Of a stretch of DNA of 64,000 bases, positions 1 through 7,915 are shown one piece after another. The notes beneath the pieces were generated by a model. That model saw nothing but the letters and a program-made list of their open reading frames with translations, was not told where the DNA came from and made no database searches. The first letter of the stretch is position 1, and every line of letters starts with the position of its first letter. The DNA is taken from assembly GCA_036265385.1 (NCBI GenBank), contig DATAPD010000020.1, positions 1 through 64,000 of the forward strand. The letters run 5' to 3'. This DNA is from DATAPD01 sp036265385 (GTDB lineage Bacteria > Acidobacteriota > Terriglobia > Terriglobales > Acidobacteriaceae). A program made the translations under genes and the position numbers.

Positions 1-1044
1 CTCTTGTTCGGCGACGCTTATCGAAATGCCACCTTGTACGACGACGCTATCCGGGAGTTCCAGCGTGCGCTCTCACTCGATCCCAAAGTTCCAAACGGCC
101 ACTACTTTCTCGGCCTGGCCTACCTGATGCAGAACGAATGGGTACTCACGCCGGAGGCCCGCCGGCAATTTCTCGAGCAACTGCGAATCGACCCTGGAAA
201 TTACTTTGCGAACTATCTCCTGGGCTATATGGCGTTCAGTTCGAACCAGCCGCAGGAGGCGGATCGCTATCTGGGGGAGGCGGCGAGATTGAATCCGTCT
301 TCATCGCAAGCCTGGCTGTACCTGGGACTGAATGCCTACCGCCGCAAGGATAATCAGCGCGCGGAGCGGCTCTTCCGGAAGGCAATTGCACTCGCCGAAC
401 GTAGCGGCGCAGACACTCACAACGATATCCGGAAGGCCTACACCAGTCTTGGCCGGATTCTCATTGCTTCCGGAAGAGCAGCGGAAGGGGAGCGATACTT
501 CGAAAAGGCGCGCGCAATTCAGCAAAATATCCTCGCCGGCAACCAGGAAGAGGGTGGCATCGGTGATGCGGGTGGATCCGGTGTTTCTTCAGCCGATGTC
601 CCCAGCCTTCCGCAAAACGAGCCGCCGGTTCCTCTGGGTGGGACGGGCAAGGATGCGGCCACGCCGTTAGGAAGCAACGCGCTGTCGCACGCCAAGTTGA
701 CGCAGGCCCAGAAGAGACAGGCAGCGGCCCAGGAGGAATTCTTGCGTTCTGTTCTGGGCGGGGCCTTCAATGATCTGGCCACGGTGGAAGCAATGCAGGA
801 TCAGTATGCCACAGCTCTCGGGCACTACCAGGAAGCGGAGGTATGGGATCCCAAAGTACCCAACCTAATGCGCAATCTCGGGTTCACGGCCTATCGCGCC
901 GGGAATCAGCCGGAAGCAATCCGCGCATTGCGAAAGGCGCTGGCACTAGCCCCAGCCGATGATGAAGCTCGCGCGGTTCTGCGCGAACTGGGGACGACTG
1001 TTCCCGCGCAGGTTCCGCCAAAGAGGGCAGCCAAAAAGCCATGA
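1..1044 (+). CDS. TPR-repeat protein, 5' end outside window
   Basis: The reading frame is open from the first base, so the N-terminus lies upstream and only about 347 residues are seen. Helical tetratricopeptide units are visible, for example around residues 10-45 (YDDAIREFQRALSLDP), 55-100 and 290-330 (QPEAIRALRKALALAP). A Gly/Pro/Ser-rich linker near residues 180-235 separates two TPR blocks. TPR arrays bind other proteins; no enzymatic motif is seen. The next gene is a CRTAC1-like protein beginning about 20 bp later, and TPR plus CRTAC1 pairs are common in Acidobacteria, so the two may be co-transcribed. The function is not identifiable beyond a scaffold role. Confidence 0.85.
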   Translation, partial: LLFGDAYRNATLYDDAIREFQRALSLDPKVPNGHYFLGLAYLMQNEWVLTPEARRQFLEQLRIDPGNYFANYLLGYMAFSSNQPQEADRYLGEAARLNPSSSQAWLYLGLNAYRRKDNQRAERLFRKAIALAERSGADTHNDIRKAYTSLGRILIASGRAAEGERYFEKARAIQQNILAGNQEEGGIGDAGGSGVSSADVPSLPQNEPPVPLGGTGKDAATPLGSNALSHAKLTQAQKRQAAAQEEFLRSVLGGAFNDLATVEAMQDQYATALGHYQEAEVWDPKVPNLMRNLGFTAYRAGNQPEAIRALRKALALAPADDEARAVLRELGTTVPAQVPPKRAAKKP

Positions 1045-1066
1045 ACTTGAGCACGACGGACAGCCA

Positions 1067-2857
1067 TTGAATCCGCAATCATTACTTCGCATTCGCGGCG
1101 TGCTCGTCAGCGCAGCGCTCCTACTGGCGCCGATGGCTGCGACTCAGGAGCAGCATCCGGCCGCGCCTCCTCCTCCGCCGAACGCGAAGAAAATTCAGTG
1201 CAAAGGACGTCCCGTCCCGCAGCTGGAGGACATCACGGAGAAGGCGGGTATCCGTTTCCGCCATATCGCCAATCCGCTGAGCACATACGTTGTCGAGTCG
1301 ATGAGTGGCGGCGTCATTCTGTGGGATTACGATCGCGACGGCTGGCTGGACATCTATTTCACGAACGCGCCCACCGTCGAGATGGCCCTGCGCAAAGAAT
1401 CGGCTCGCGGAGCTCTCTACCACAACAACCACAACGGCACATTCACCGATGTGACCGACAAGTCCGGCCTGGCAGCTCCTTGCTTCGCCATGGGCGGCGC
1501 AGTCGCCGACTACAACAACGACGGTTGGCCTGATCTGTACCTGACGTGTCTCGGCGGAAATGTTCTGTTCCGGAACAATGGGGATGGCACATTTACCGAT
1601 GTCACCGCGAAAGCCGGCGTTGCGGACCGCCGCATGTCTGCCGGTGCAGCCTTCGGAGATTACGATCGCGACGGATTCGTTGACCTGATGGTGGCCAACT
1701 ATGTCGACTTTCAACTCGACCATCTGCCCCCGTTTGGCGGCAAGTCACTCTGCAAATATCGCGGCATCGATGTCTATTGCGGACCGCGCGGATTGAAGGG
1801 CGCCGGTGATTCGCTGTTCCACAACAACGGCGATGGCACGTTCACCGATGTTTCCAAGGCCGCTGGTGTGGATGATCCACACGGCTATTACGGTCTCGGT
1901 GTCGTTTGGGCCGACTTCAACAACACCGGATGGCCTGACATCTACGTGGCCAACGACACGCTGCCTAATTTTCTTTATCGCAACAATGGTAAAGGCAAGT
2001 TCACCGAGATTGGCCTCGAATCCGGCACCGCATTGAGCGAGACGGGATCTGAGCAAGCCTCCATGGGAGTTGCCCTCGGCGACTATTTGCACAATGGACG
2101 TCCTTCCATCTACGTGACAAATTTCGGCGACGACTATAGCGACCTCTATCGCAACGACGGGAACTGGATGTTTACCGATGTCTCTTATGCATCTGGGGTA
2201 GCCTTGCCTTCCTTTCCTTTTGTGAAGTGGGGCGACGCATTTGTGGATCTCGACAATGATGGCTGGCTGGATCTCGTAGCGGTGAACGGCCACGTCTACC
2301 CGCAAATGGAAAAGGTTCCTGCTAGCGGTGGTTACGCGCAGCCCAAGGTGCTCCACATGAATCAGAAAGATGGCACCTTCTGTGATGCGAGCAATCTATC
2401 CGGACCGGCTCTCGAAGCAAAACGCGTATCACGGGGCCTGGCTGTTGGCGATCTGTTCAACGACGGCAATGTGGACGTCGTAGTCGAAGATCTCGATAGC
2501 GCGCCGATGGTCCTGCAGAACCACGGTGTTCCCGGCCGCCACTGGGTGAGTCTGGAAATGGCGGGTACCAAGAGCAATCGCTTGGCAATCGGGGCGCGCG
2601 TTAAAGTCGTGGCCGGAGGAATGACGCAAACCGACGAAGTTCATAGTGGCGGCAGTTACATTTCTCAAAGCGATTTCCGTCTCCACTTCGGGCTCGGATC
2701 GGCAGACAAGATTGATTCGTTGGAAGTCCGCTGGCCTTCCGGGAAAGTTGAGACATTCCAGAACCTCGCTGCCGATCGTTTCTATTCTTTGCTGGAAGGA
2801 GAAGGTGTCGTTCCAGCAGAGCGGATCCGGCCGTCCCACACACCATCCTCCAAATAG
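1067..2857 (+). CDS. CRTAC1-like protein with VCBS/FG-GAP repeats and ASPIC/UnbV domain
   Basis: A predicted secreted protein of about 597 residues. An N-terminal hydrophobic stretch (GVLVSAALLLAPMAA) looks like a signal peptide. Repeats of the FG-GAP/VCBS type follow, each with a calcium-binding-like loop (DYDRDGWLDIYF, DYNNDGWPDLYL, DYDRDGFVDLMV, DLDNDGWLDLVA), forming a beta-propeller. The C-terminal part (IGARVKVVAGG to SLEVRWPSGKVETF) is the ASPIC/UnbV domain. The start is uncertain: the frame is open back to 959, but TTG at 1067 directly precedes the signal peptide and avoids a long overlap with the TPR gene. Such proteins are extracellular and of unknown biochemical role. Confidence 0.85.
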   Translation: MNPQSLLRIRGVLVSAALLLAPMAATQEQHPAAPPPPPNAKKIQCKGRPVPQLEDITEKAGIRFRHIANPLSTYVVESMSGGVILWDYDRDGWLDIYFTNAPTVEMALRKESARGALYHNNHNGTFTDVTDKSGLAAPCFAMGGAVADYNNDGWPDLYLTCLGGNVLFRNNGDGTFTDVTAKAGVADRRMSAGAAFGDYDRDGFVDLMVANYVDFQLDHLPPFGGKSLCKYRGIDVYCGPRGLKGAGDSLFHNNGDGTFTDVSKAAGVDDPHGYYGLGVVWADFNNTGWPDIYVANDTLPNFLYRNNGKGKFTEIGLESGTALSETGSEQASMGVALGDYLHNGRPSIYVTNFGDDYSDLYRNDGNWMFTDVSYASGVALPSFPFVKWGDAFVDLDNDGWLDLVAVNGHVYPQMEKVPASGGYAQPKVLHMNQKDGTFCDASNLSGPALEAKRVSRGLAVGDLFNDGNVDVVVEDLDSAPMVLQNHGVPGRHWVSLEMAGTKSNRLAIGARVKVVAGGMTQTDEVHSGGSYISQSDFRLHFGLGSADKIDSLEVRWPSGKVETFQNLAADRFYSLLEGEGVVPAERIRPSHTPSSK

Positions 2858-2914
2858 AGCTGGTGTCGCGGGAACTCCGGGCTAGCATTTTTCGGTGTGC
2901 AATAATCGTGCCGC

Positions 2915-3601
2915 ATGAATGTTGATTCTCGGCGTGGGCGATGGTTCTTCATTTCCATAGCGGCTCTATTACTCGTGATCATCGCGGTTGGTTTTGCGCG
3001 ATCTTTCTATCTCAGAGGCCTCTTCCATAGCGGGCACGCCGCCAGCACAGGACTACCCATTTACCTCGTCGTGCATGGAACTGTTCTGACGTTGTGGTTC
3101 CTGCTCTTCTTGGTTCAAACCCTGCTCGCCTCATCCGGACGCATTCGCATGCACCGGTCGCATAGCATCGCCGGCGCGGTACTCGCGGCTATTGTGTTTT
3201 CTCTGTCGCTGGTGGTCGTAGTCCGCTCGGTCCCCCGAGAGACCTCACTCGTGGTCATTGGGGATATGATCGTTTTGATCTTGTTCGCGATTTTTATAAG
3301 CCTGGCTATCCGCTTTCGCCGAAAGCCGGAAGTCCACAAGCGGCTCATGACCATCGCCTCGATCAGCATTGTGGCTCCTGCGATCGCTCGCTGGCCCGGA
3401 GCGCAAGCGATGTTGCCTCTTTCAGTAGTATTGCCCCAACTTTCTATGTTGGCGACCCAAGTCGTATACGACGTTCGCTCGCGTCGAAGAGTGCATCCTG
3501 CAACTGCTTGGGGAGTGGCCGCGTACCTCGTTGCGCTAGGGATCACTCTTCCTTTGGCCTCGAGTAAGCTCGGACATACATTGGTGAATGCCCTGACATA
3601 G
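2915..3601 (+). CDS. Uncharacterised multi-pass membrane protein
   Basis: A 228-residue protein with about six hydrophobic segments (roughly residues 11-29, 46-70, 82-103, 113-133, 146-175 and 199-217). Several histidines sit at membrane borders (VVHGTV, RMHRSHSIAG, EVHKRLM), an arrangement seen in haem-binding or DUF420/DUF2306-like membrane proteins, but no family can be assigned with certainty. The ATG at 2915 gives a short polar N-terminus followed by the first membrane segment. It stands alone between the CRTAC1-like gene and the frameshifted ABM-like gene. Confidence 0.75.
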   Translation: MNVDSRRGRWFFISIAALLLVIIAVGFARSFYLRGLFHSGHAASTGLPIYLVVHGTVLTLWFLLFLVQTLLASSGRIRMHRSHSIAGAVLAAIVFSLSLVVVVRSVPRETSLVVIGDMIVLILFAIFISLAIRFRRKPEVHKRLMTIASISIVAPAIARWPGAQAMLPLSVVLPQLSMLATQVVYDVRSRRRVHPATAWGVAAYLVALGITLPLASSKLGHTLVNALT

Positions 3602-3734
3602 CTTCTTGGCCCCGCGAATCTCCGGATCGAAGCAGATCCGCCTCGATCAAGCGCAGCTGTTGTACTCAGGCGATTTCACTCACTGAATAGCTGCGAAGTA
3701 TTTCGAGTGTATTGACCTCAGATTTTGGACAACA

Positions 3735-4008
3735 TCACGGGCGAATGTAATGGTGAACTGGCAATATTTTGGGTTCTCCGAACGTGAAGCCTCGTTTGAT
3801 CATCGCTTCTTTGAACGTCGGGGCGAATGCGTCATAGGCTTCTCGATTTTCCCAAACGCTGACCGTGAAGAAATCGTTTCCCTCCACCTCCCGCGTGAAA
3901 AAGCAGGCTAGGCGGCAACGGCACAAGTGGCCCTTGATCCCCATCCCAGCTGGTTTTGTACTGCTCAGCTGTCATTGCAGGCGGTCGATAGACTACGGCA
4001 ATTACCAT
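3735..4008 (-). pseudogene. Frameshifted ABM-like (antibiotic biosynthesis monooxygenase-type) small protein
   Basis: Two frames on the minus strand together make one protein. From ATG 4008 (GAGGAG ribosome site just upstream) the first frame reads MVIAVVYRPPAMTAEQY and continues to LLFHAG. The second frame continues as NDFFTVSVWENREAYDAF and ends at 3735 after HHYIRP. Removing one G from the G-rich run near 3881-3896 joins them into an uninterrupted protein of about 90 residues with the layout of small dimeric alpha/beta-barrel (ABM-like) proteins. It is either a disrupted gene or a base-calling error. A similar single-base disruption occurs at 5073-5391. Confidence 0.65.
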
Positions 4009-4052
4009 AAGCACTCCTCAAAGTTGCGCAGGCGCATTTATCACGCCAAAAA

Positions 4053-4087
4053 GTCAATGCGTGTAATCGCGATTTTCGTCAATTGAC
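4053..4087. promoter_or_regulatory. Candidate operator: first copy of a 26-bp direct repeat plus palindrome
   Basis: Bases 4053-4078 (beginning GTCAATGCGTGTAAT) closely match 4537-4563 (beginning GTCAATGTGTGTAAT), with only about three substitutions and one extra base. The first copy lies between two divergent genes, about 50 bp ahead of the gene at 4129. It runs into a perfect palindrome GTCAATTGAC at 4078-4087. The second copy lies about 70 bp ahead of the gene at 4633. Shared upstream elements suggest a common regulator; this is inference. Confidence 0.35.
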
Positions 4088-4128
4088 CATCTGCTTGGTG
4101 GTATGTTCCTGCAAAGGAGGAGACCGCT

Positions 4129-4476
4129 ATGAGACCCATGGTCTTTGTTGCCTGCCTGCTCTTTTGTTCGTCGATGTGGACCTTCGCAGCTGTGAGTCCT
4201 GAATACAACCTCGACGTCCATGTCAACGTGAGCAGAATGGTGCTGCACGGCGATTCGACACTTCACTACCAGTACCTAAGCGCTACGATCGATGGTAAAA
4301 AATACGAACTCGAATCTATCGGATCTTATCAGAGCCTTTTAAAGCTCGGAGATTACAAGGCTAGGGTCGTAAGTGACGATCGCGGTAAAGGTGAGTACGA
4401 ATCGTGGCGGGTGTATGAATTTCAGTTCCCTGATGGCAAAACACGAAAATTTTTAGTGGTGGGTCAATTGGAATGA
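4129..4476 (+). CDS. Small secreted protein of unknown function
   Basis: A 115-residue protein with a clear signal peptide (RPMVFVACLLFCSSMWTFAA, cleavage near residue 21). The mature part is rich in beta-strand-type sequence (DGKKYELESIGSYQSLL, YEFQFPDGKTRKFLVVGQLE) with no cysteines or recognisable motif. A strong ribosome site (AAAGGAGG) sits 8 bp before the ATG, supporting the start. I do not recognise the family; similar short exported proteins are frequent in Acidobacteria. The candidate operator at 4053-4087 precedes it. Confidence 0.8.
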   Translation: MRPMVFVACLLFCSSMWTFAAVSPEYNLDVHVNVSRMVLHGDSTLHYQYLSATIDGKKYELESIGSYQSLLKLGDYKARVVSDDRGKGEYESWRVYEFQFPDGKTRKFLVVGQLE

Positions 4477-4536
4477 CAAACCGTGCTTTCATCACGCGAA
4501 TTGCTACGAGTAGCTGCCGTGGGTCGGCAAATTCGG

Positions 4537-4563
4537 GTCAATGTGTGTAATGACGATTTATCG
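4537..4563. repeat. Second copy of the 26-bp upstream direct repeat
   Basis: This stretch (beginning GTCAATGTGTGTAAT) is nearly identical to 4053-4078. It lies about 70 bp before the quinol-monooxygenase-like gene at 4633. The two copies are the only non-coding similarity seen between these two promoter regions, which makes a shared regulatory site plausible. Confidence 0.35.
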
Positions 4564-4632
4564 CCAGCGATCTTGCCGCACACTGGCTACGCTTGTCCCA
4601 GAGTTTCGTTCTAACGGACGAAGGAGTTGGAA

Positions 4633-5058
4633 ATGACTGGCAAACAAGGGCTGATGCTCGCGGCATCACTAATTTCATTATTCGTGTTTTCGGCGCAGCG
4701 ATGTTTCGCGGCAGAGGAGGTCGGACAAGTGATCGTGCGGATAGCAGAGTTGGATATTGTTCCGGCGGAGCTTGATGCCTACAAAATCATGCTCAAAAAA
4801 GAAATCGAGACGTCGATTCGTGTTGAGCCGGGTGTATTGACACTCTATGCGGTTTCGATCAAAGGGCATCCCGAACAGATCAGATTGTTCGAAATGTACA
4901 GGGATGCAGCTTCATACGAGTCTCACCTGCAAAGCCCACACTTTAAGGCGTACAAAGTTCAGACGCAGGGGATGGTGAAAAATCTGAGGCTCATCAAAAC
5001 CGACCCCATTTTGCTGGGAATCCAAACCAAGATGAGCTCCGGGGCTCGCCCATATTGA
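4633..5058 (+). CDS. Exported quinol monooxygenase-like (ABM domain) protein
   Basis: About 141 residues from ATG 4633, which has GAAGGAG at the right distance upstream; the frame's earlier TTG at 4627 is less likely. Residues 5-26 form a signal peptide ending near CFAAEE. The mature part has the ABM-like ferredoxin fold pattern: VIVRIAELDIVPAELDAYK, a central PGVLTLYAVSIKGHPEQIRLFEMYRDAASYESH region with alternating strand and helix, then HLQSPHFKAYK. These match the putative quinol monooxygenase family (YgiN-like). Its neighbours are two small frameshifted genes of ABM and CMD type, a cluster suggestive of quinone or electrophile stress; this is inference. Confidence 0.75.
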   Translation: MTGKQGLMLAASLISLFVFSAQRCFAAEEVGQVIVRIAELDIVPAELDAYKIMLKKEIETSIRVEPGVLTLYAVSIKGHPEQIRLFEMYRDAASYESHLQSPHFKAYKVQTQGMVKNLRLIKTDPILLGIQTKMSSGARPY

Positions 5059-5072
5059 GCAGCTGTGCCCCC

Positions 5073-5391
5073 TTACCCTCCCAAGAGTACCTCTTTGGCA
5101 ACCGTAATGGCACTCATCGCATTGGGCCAGCCTGAATAGAACGCCAGATGCGTGATCATTTCAACTAACTCTTCTTTCTTGACGCCGTTTTGAACAGCGA
5201 AGTTCAGATGAAAACGCAGCTGGTCTGGACGATTCAACGCCACCAACGCAGCCACGGTCGCCAGGCTCCGATCACGCTTTGAAAGTTCCGAGCGTTCCCA
5301 GACGTCTCCGAAGAGCACGCTGTCTGTGGTCCGCCAGCTTCGGAGCGATATCACCAATCATCTTCTGGGCTGCAGATAGTTCTTTGCTCAT
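5073..5391 (-). pseudogene. Frameshifted carboxymuconolactone decarboxylase-family protein
   Basis: The gene begins at ATG 5391 (GGGAG upstream) with MSKELSAAQKMIGDIAPKLAD, typical of small CMD-family proteins. The remainder, DSVLFGDVWERSELSKRD through THLAFYSGWPNAMSAI, is in the next frame. Removing one base near 5323-5333 restores a continuous protein of about 105 residues. The second frame alone would lack the family's N-terminus. The CxxC redox motif of AhpD-type members is absent, as in many small CMD proteins. Either a decaying gene or an assembly error; see the similar case at 3735-4008. Confidence 0.7.
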
Positions 5392-5520
5392 GCTGGTCAA
5401 CTCCCGATACTCAGTCTACAGGATGCTTGGCGATATCATGCGGTTCTCACTCATTGACCAGAAGCAAAGTTCTGCATCTTGACGAACCGACTTTGTGTGC
5501 ATAAGTTAGTCGGTCACGAG

Positions 5521-6162
5521 GTGACGGCATTGCCTTCCCTGAAAACTCTCACTCTTTCTATGTTGATCGTGGTCAGCCTAGCGCTCGCCGCATCTGCGGA
5601 CACCATTGATCTTCTAAGCTCCGGTGTAACCACCCTGCCTTGTCCCACGTGCGGTGGCAAATACGTTTACACCAACTCGGGCGGCACACTCACTTACTCC
5701 AACGGATTCACCCTCACGGGCTCAACGCTGGTTTCCGTCTTCGGGCTCGCCGGCGGTTTTGTCACTGGAAATCTCGGGACCGTTACGTTCATTACGCCTC
5801 CGCTCTCGAGCGGTAACATTCAGACGGGCGGTACGTTCGGTACTGGTGGAAAACTGATCATCACAGCGAACGGCAACGGCGGGTTTCCCGCCGGCAAAAT
5901 GCTCTTCAACAGCTACTTCGGTGGAGGCACCTGGACGATGGAGACTTTGCCTGACGGCACGCACCAGTATGTCCTCGCCGACCTGGTCGGACCTTTCAGA
6001 AGTGTTCAGATAACCCTCAACACGGGCACAGGCTTCTTCACTGGCTCGGTCGGTTTGAAGGGCGGTGTGACTGCCGTTCCAGAGCCGTCGGCACTCGGGT
6101 TCGTTGCCACGGGGCTGGCAACCATTGCAGCATTATGCCGAAGAAAACTCATTTCTTTGTAA
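5521..6162 (+). CDS. PEP-CTERM sorting domain protein
   Basis: An exported protein of about 213 residues. An N-terminal signal peptide (LTLSMLIVVSLALAASA) is followed by a Gly/Thr-rich body predicted as beta-structure. The C-terminus carries the sorting signal: VPEPSALGFVATGLA, a hydrophobic helix, then basic residues (CRRK). PEP-CTERM proteins are processed by an exosortase and displayed at the surface or secreted with exopolysaccharide; no exosortase gene is in this window. The frame is open from 5479; GTG 5521 or TTG 5530 fit the signal peptide better. A short inverted repeat GTCAC-GAG-GTGAC overlaps the start region. Confidence 0.8.
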   Translation: MTALPSLKTLTLSMLIVVSLALAASADTIDLLSSGVTTLPCPTCGGKYVYTNSGGTLTYSNGFTLTGSTLVSVFGLAGGFVTGNLGTVTFITPPLSSGNIQTGGTFGTGGKLIITANGNGGFPAGKMLFNSYFGGGTWTMETLPDGTHQYVLADLVGPFRSVQITLNTGTGFFTGSVGLKGGVTAVPEPSALGFVATGLATIAALCRRKLISL

Positions 6163-6309
6163 GCTCATCGCGCCGAGTCGGATTGCAATCGGCATAAGTC
6201 GTGTTCCATCTTTGAGAACCGACCAGGTGCTTCGCTCGTCGAGCCGCCAGGCCTGAATGCCTACTCTGGGTTTGAAAAGCGCAGTGACTCCCGAGGCCAC
6301 CGCCAATTT

Positions 6310-7236
6310 TCAGGGCTTCCGCGGTTCTCGATGTACCCTCTCCGGTCCTAATTCCGGCAGAGTCAAAGCTATTAGCTTCGTCGGATCTACATACGCCCCA
6401 TTCCACCGCACTGCCATGTGCAGATGTGGGCCGGTGACGCGTCCCGTTTCGCCAGAGAGTCCCAGCTGCTGACTCTTCCGAAGCTTGTTGCCAACTCTCA
6501 CCTGAATCTTCGAAAGGTGCATATAAATCGTGAACAAGCGCTGTCCATGGTCCACGATCACGCAATTGCCTTCGTAAAACAATTCCTTCGCCAGCACCAC
6601 TGTGCCCGAGTTCGATACCCGGACTGGTTCTCCCTCCTTTACCTGAAAGTCCGTGCCGCGATGCGTGCTGGTCAACTCCTCATTCAATAGGCGGCTGGCC
6701 CCAAACGAATCCGTGGGTTTCGCGTCTGCGGGCATTACGAAATTGCCAGACCACTGCGGCCGTGCGATGAGATGTGAGAATGCCCGTTTCTTTAGAACTT
6801 CGTCCGCCGCGATTTTCTTTTTGCTTGCCTCGTCCGGTTCGACGAAATTTTCCGGAACCTCCGCTGTACCGCTCGGAAAATTGGCGGCGCTGATGTCGAC
6901 TTTTTTCGTCGAATGTAGAACGGCTCTCCCTCGTATCGATTCTTTCAGGCTAAGTTCGTAGGTGCCCGGTTGGGTCTCCAGATCCACTCCCGCAAGCGCG
7001 TACCACACTCTGGGCTTATTCGATTTGAAGAATGTCACGTCTTTCCCAATCCACTTGCCTGTCAGCCGGATTGGAATTTTTTCGAGTTCCACGGTGATGA
7101 AAACAGGCGAACCTTGTTCCAGTTCGTTCGGCTGCCAAAACACATTCTTGATTCCTCGAGCGGCTGTTTCGGAAAACAGATGTGGCACGGCAAAAATCAA
7201 CAAAATGGATGTTATTACAATTCGAAGACGCATCAT
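6310..7236 (-). CDS. Exported M23-family metallopeptidase
   Basis: A 308-residue protein with a signal peptide (RIVITSILLIFAVPHLF). Residues 25-170 form an N-terminal region with beta-strand character. The C-terminal 110 residues are an M23 (LytM/lysostaphin-type) peptidase: HRGTDF supplies the first zinc ligands, YMHLSKIQVRVGNKL follows, and GPHLHM gives the HxH ligand. All expected zinc ligands are present, so an active endopeptidase acting on peptidoglycan cross-links in the periplasm is likely. The frame is open to 7311, but the tandem ATGs at 7236 and 7233 directly precede the signal peptide. It converges with the PEP-CTERM gene. Confidence 0.88.
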   Translation of the reverse strand: MMRLRIVITSILLIFAVPHLFSETAARGIKNVFWQPNELEQGSPVFITVELEKIPIRLTGKWIGKDVTFFKSNKPRVWYALAGVDLETQPGTYELSLKESIRGRAVLHSTKKVDISAANFPSGTAEVPENFVEPDEASKKKIAADEVLKKRAFSHLIARPQWSGNFVMPADAKPTDSFGASRLLNEELTSTHRGTDFQVKEGEPVRVSNSGTVVLAKELFYEGNCVIVDHGQRLFTIYMHLSKIQVRVGNKLRKSQQLGLSGETGRVTGPHLHMAVRWNGAYVDPTKLIALTLPELGPERVHREPRKP

Positions 7237-7911
7237 GAGTAGCCCTGGCTCAAAGAGAAATTTTTCCAAACACACTAGAGAGCGATCTTTCTGTGCTCCG
7301 CCCAACATCAATGAAACGAGCGTTAGCGACAGTAAGACTGCGAGCCGATGGTTGCAGTTGCCCGATCCTCAGAAACGCCGCGAAGCCACTGACCTCAGTC
7401 GCTAACAGCTAATTGCTAAGTGCTAAACACTGCCTCGGCATCCCACCTGCTCTTCAGAATCCTTTGCTCAATCTCGACAGTCGATTTCCAAGCTGCTCAC
7501 GGCTGCGTGACAGATGTGAGGCACGAATTCGATCGCTAAGTCCTTATTCCGGAATATTTTCCGTATAAGTACTTTAGATCCAAAGATCTAGCGGGAAATT
7601 TTCTGTAAGTTGCTGATTCCCAAAGATCGAGATATGGGGGGAGGGATACCTGTTACCGGCTAGTTGACAGCTAGAAAGTAACGTGTGCTGCCAGACTTGA
7701 GAACTTGCACGCCAGCATTTCGGCAATCTCTTGAGGAATACGAACGCTTACTCCTAAGAAGGTCTCTTGCTTGATGCATGTCAATCGCACACGCGCAGGA
7801 ATGCAGAACAAAAAACGTGGATTTCTCGTGCTTGAACTGGGCGGGGTGCAAAGTCTGGAGTTGCGGTCCGGCGCTGACCAATCAGGATAAAATCATGGTC
7901 AGGAGCGAACC
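7237..7911. other. Non-coding gap between M23 peptidase and gabD
   Basis: About 675 bp with no convincing gene; the only longer frame (7660-7881, minus) has no protein-like features. It contains a long-range inverted repeat GTTAGCGAC (7322-7330) with GTCGCTAAC (7398-7406), a heptad array at 7401-7428, and A/T-rich DNA around 7545-7615 that may hold promoters for both flanking genes. Confidence 0.5.
7401..7428. repeat. Degenerate heptanucleotide tandem array (4 units)
   Basis: Four successive 7-bp units share GCTAA followed by two variable bases (GCTAACA, GCTAATT and two more). The same 7-bp periodicity recurs at several other places in the window with different unit sequences. Confidence 0.75.
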
Positions 7912-7915
7912 ATGA
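7893..7915 (+). promoter_or_regulatory. Hairpin over the gabD ribosome site and start codon
   Basis: TCATGGT at 7893-7899 pairs perfectly with ACCATGA at 7909-7915. The AUG of gabD lies in the 3' arm and the Shine-Dalgarno bases AGGAG (7901-7905) lie in the loop. Such a structure could limit translation initiation. It is seen directly in the sequence; a regulatory role is inferred. Confidence 0.4.

Noticed and set aside
1121..1723. 200-residue minus-strand frame opposite the CRTAC1-like gene
   Set aside because: Val/Ile/Glu-rich composition mirrors the Asp/Gly repeats on the other strand; no start signals.
7660..7881. 73-residue frame in the gap before gabD
   Set aside because: No ribosome site and no protein-like pattern.
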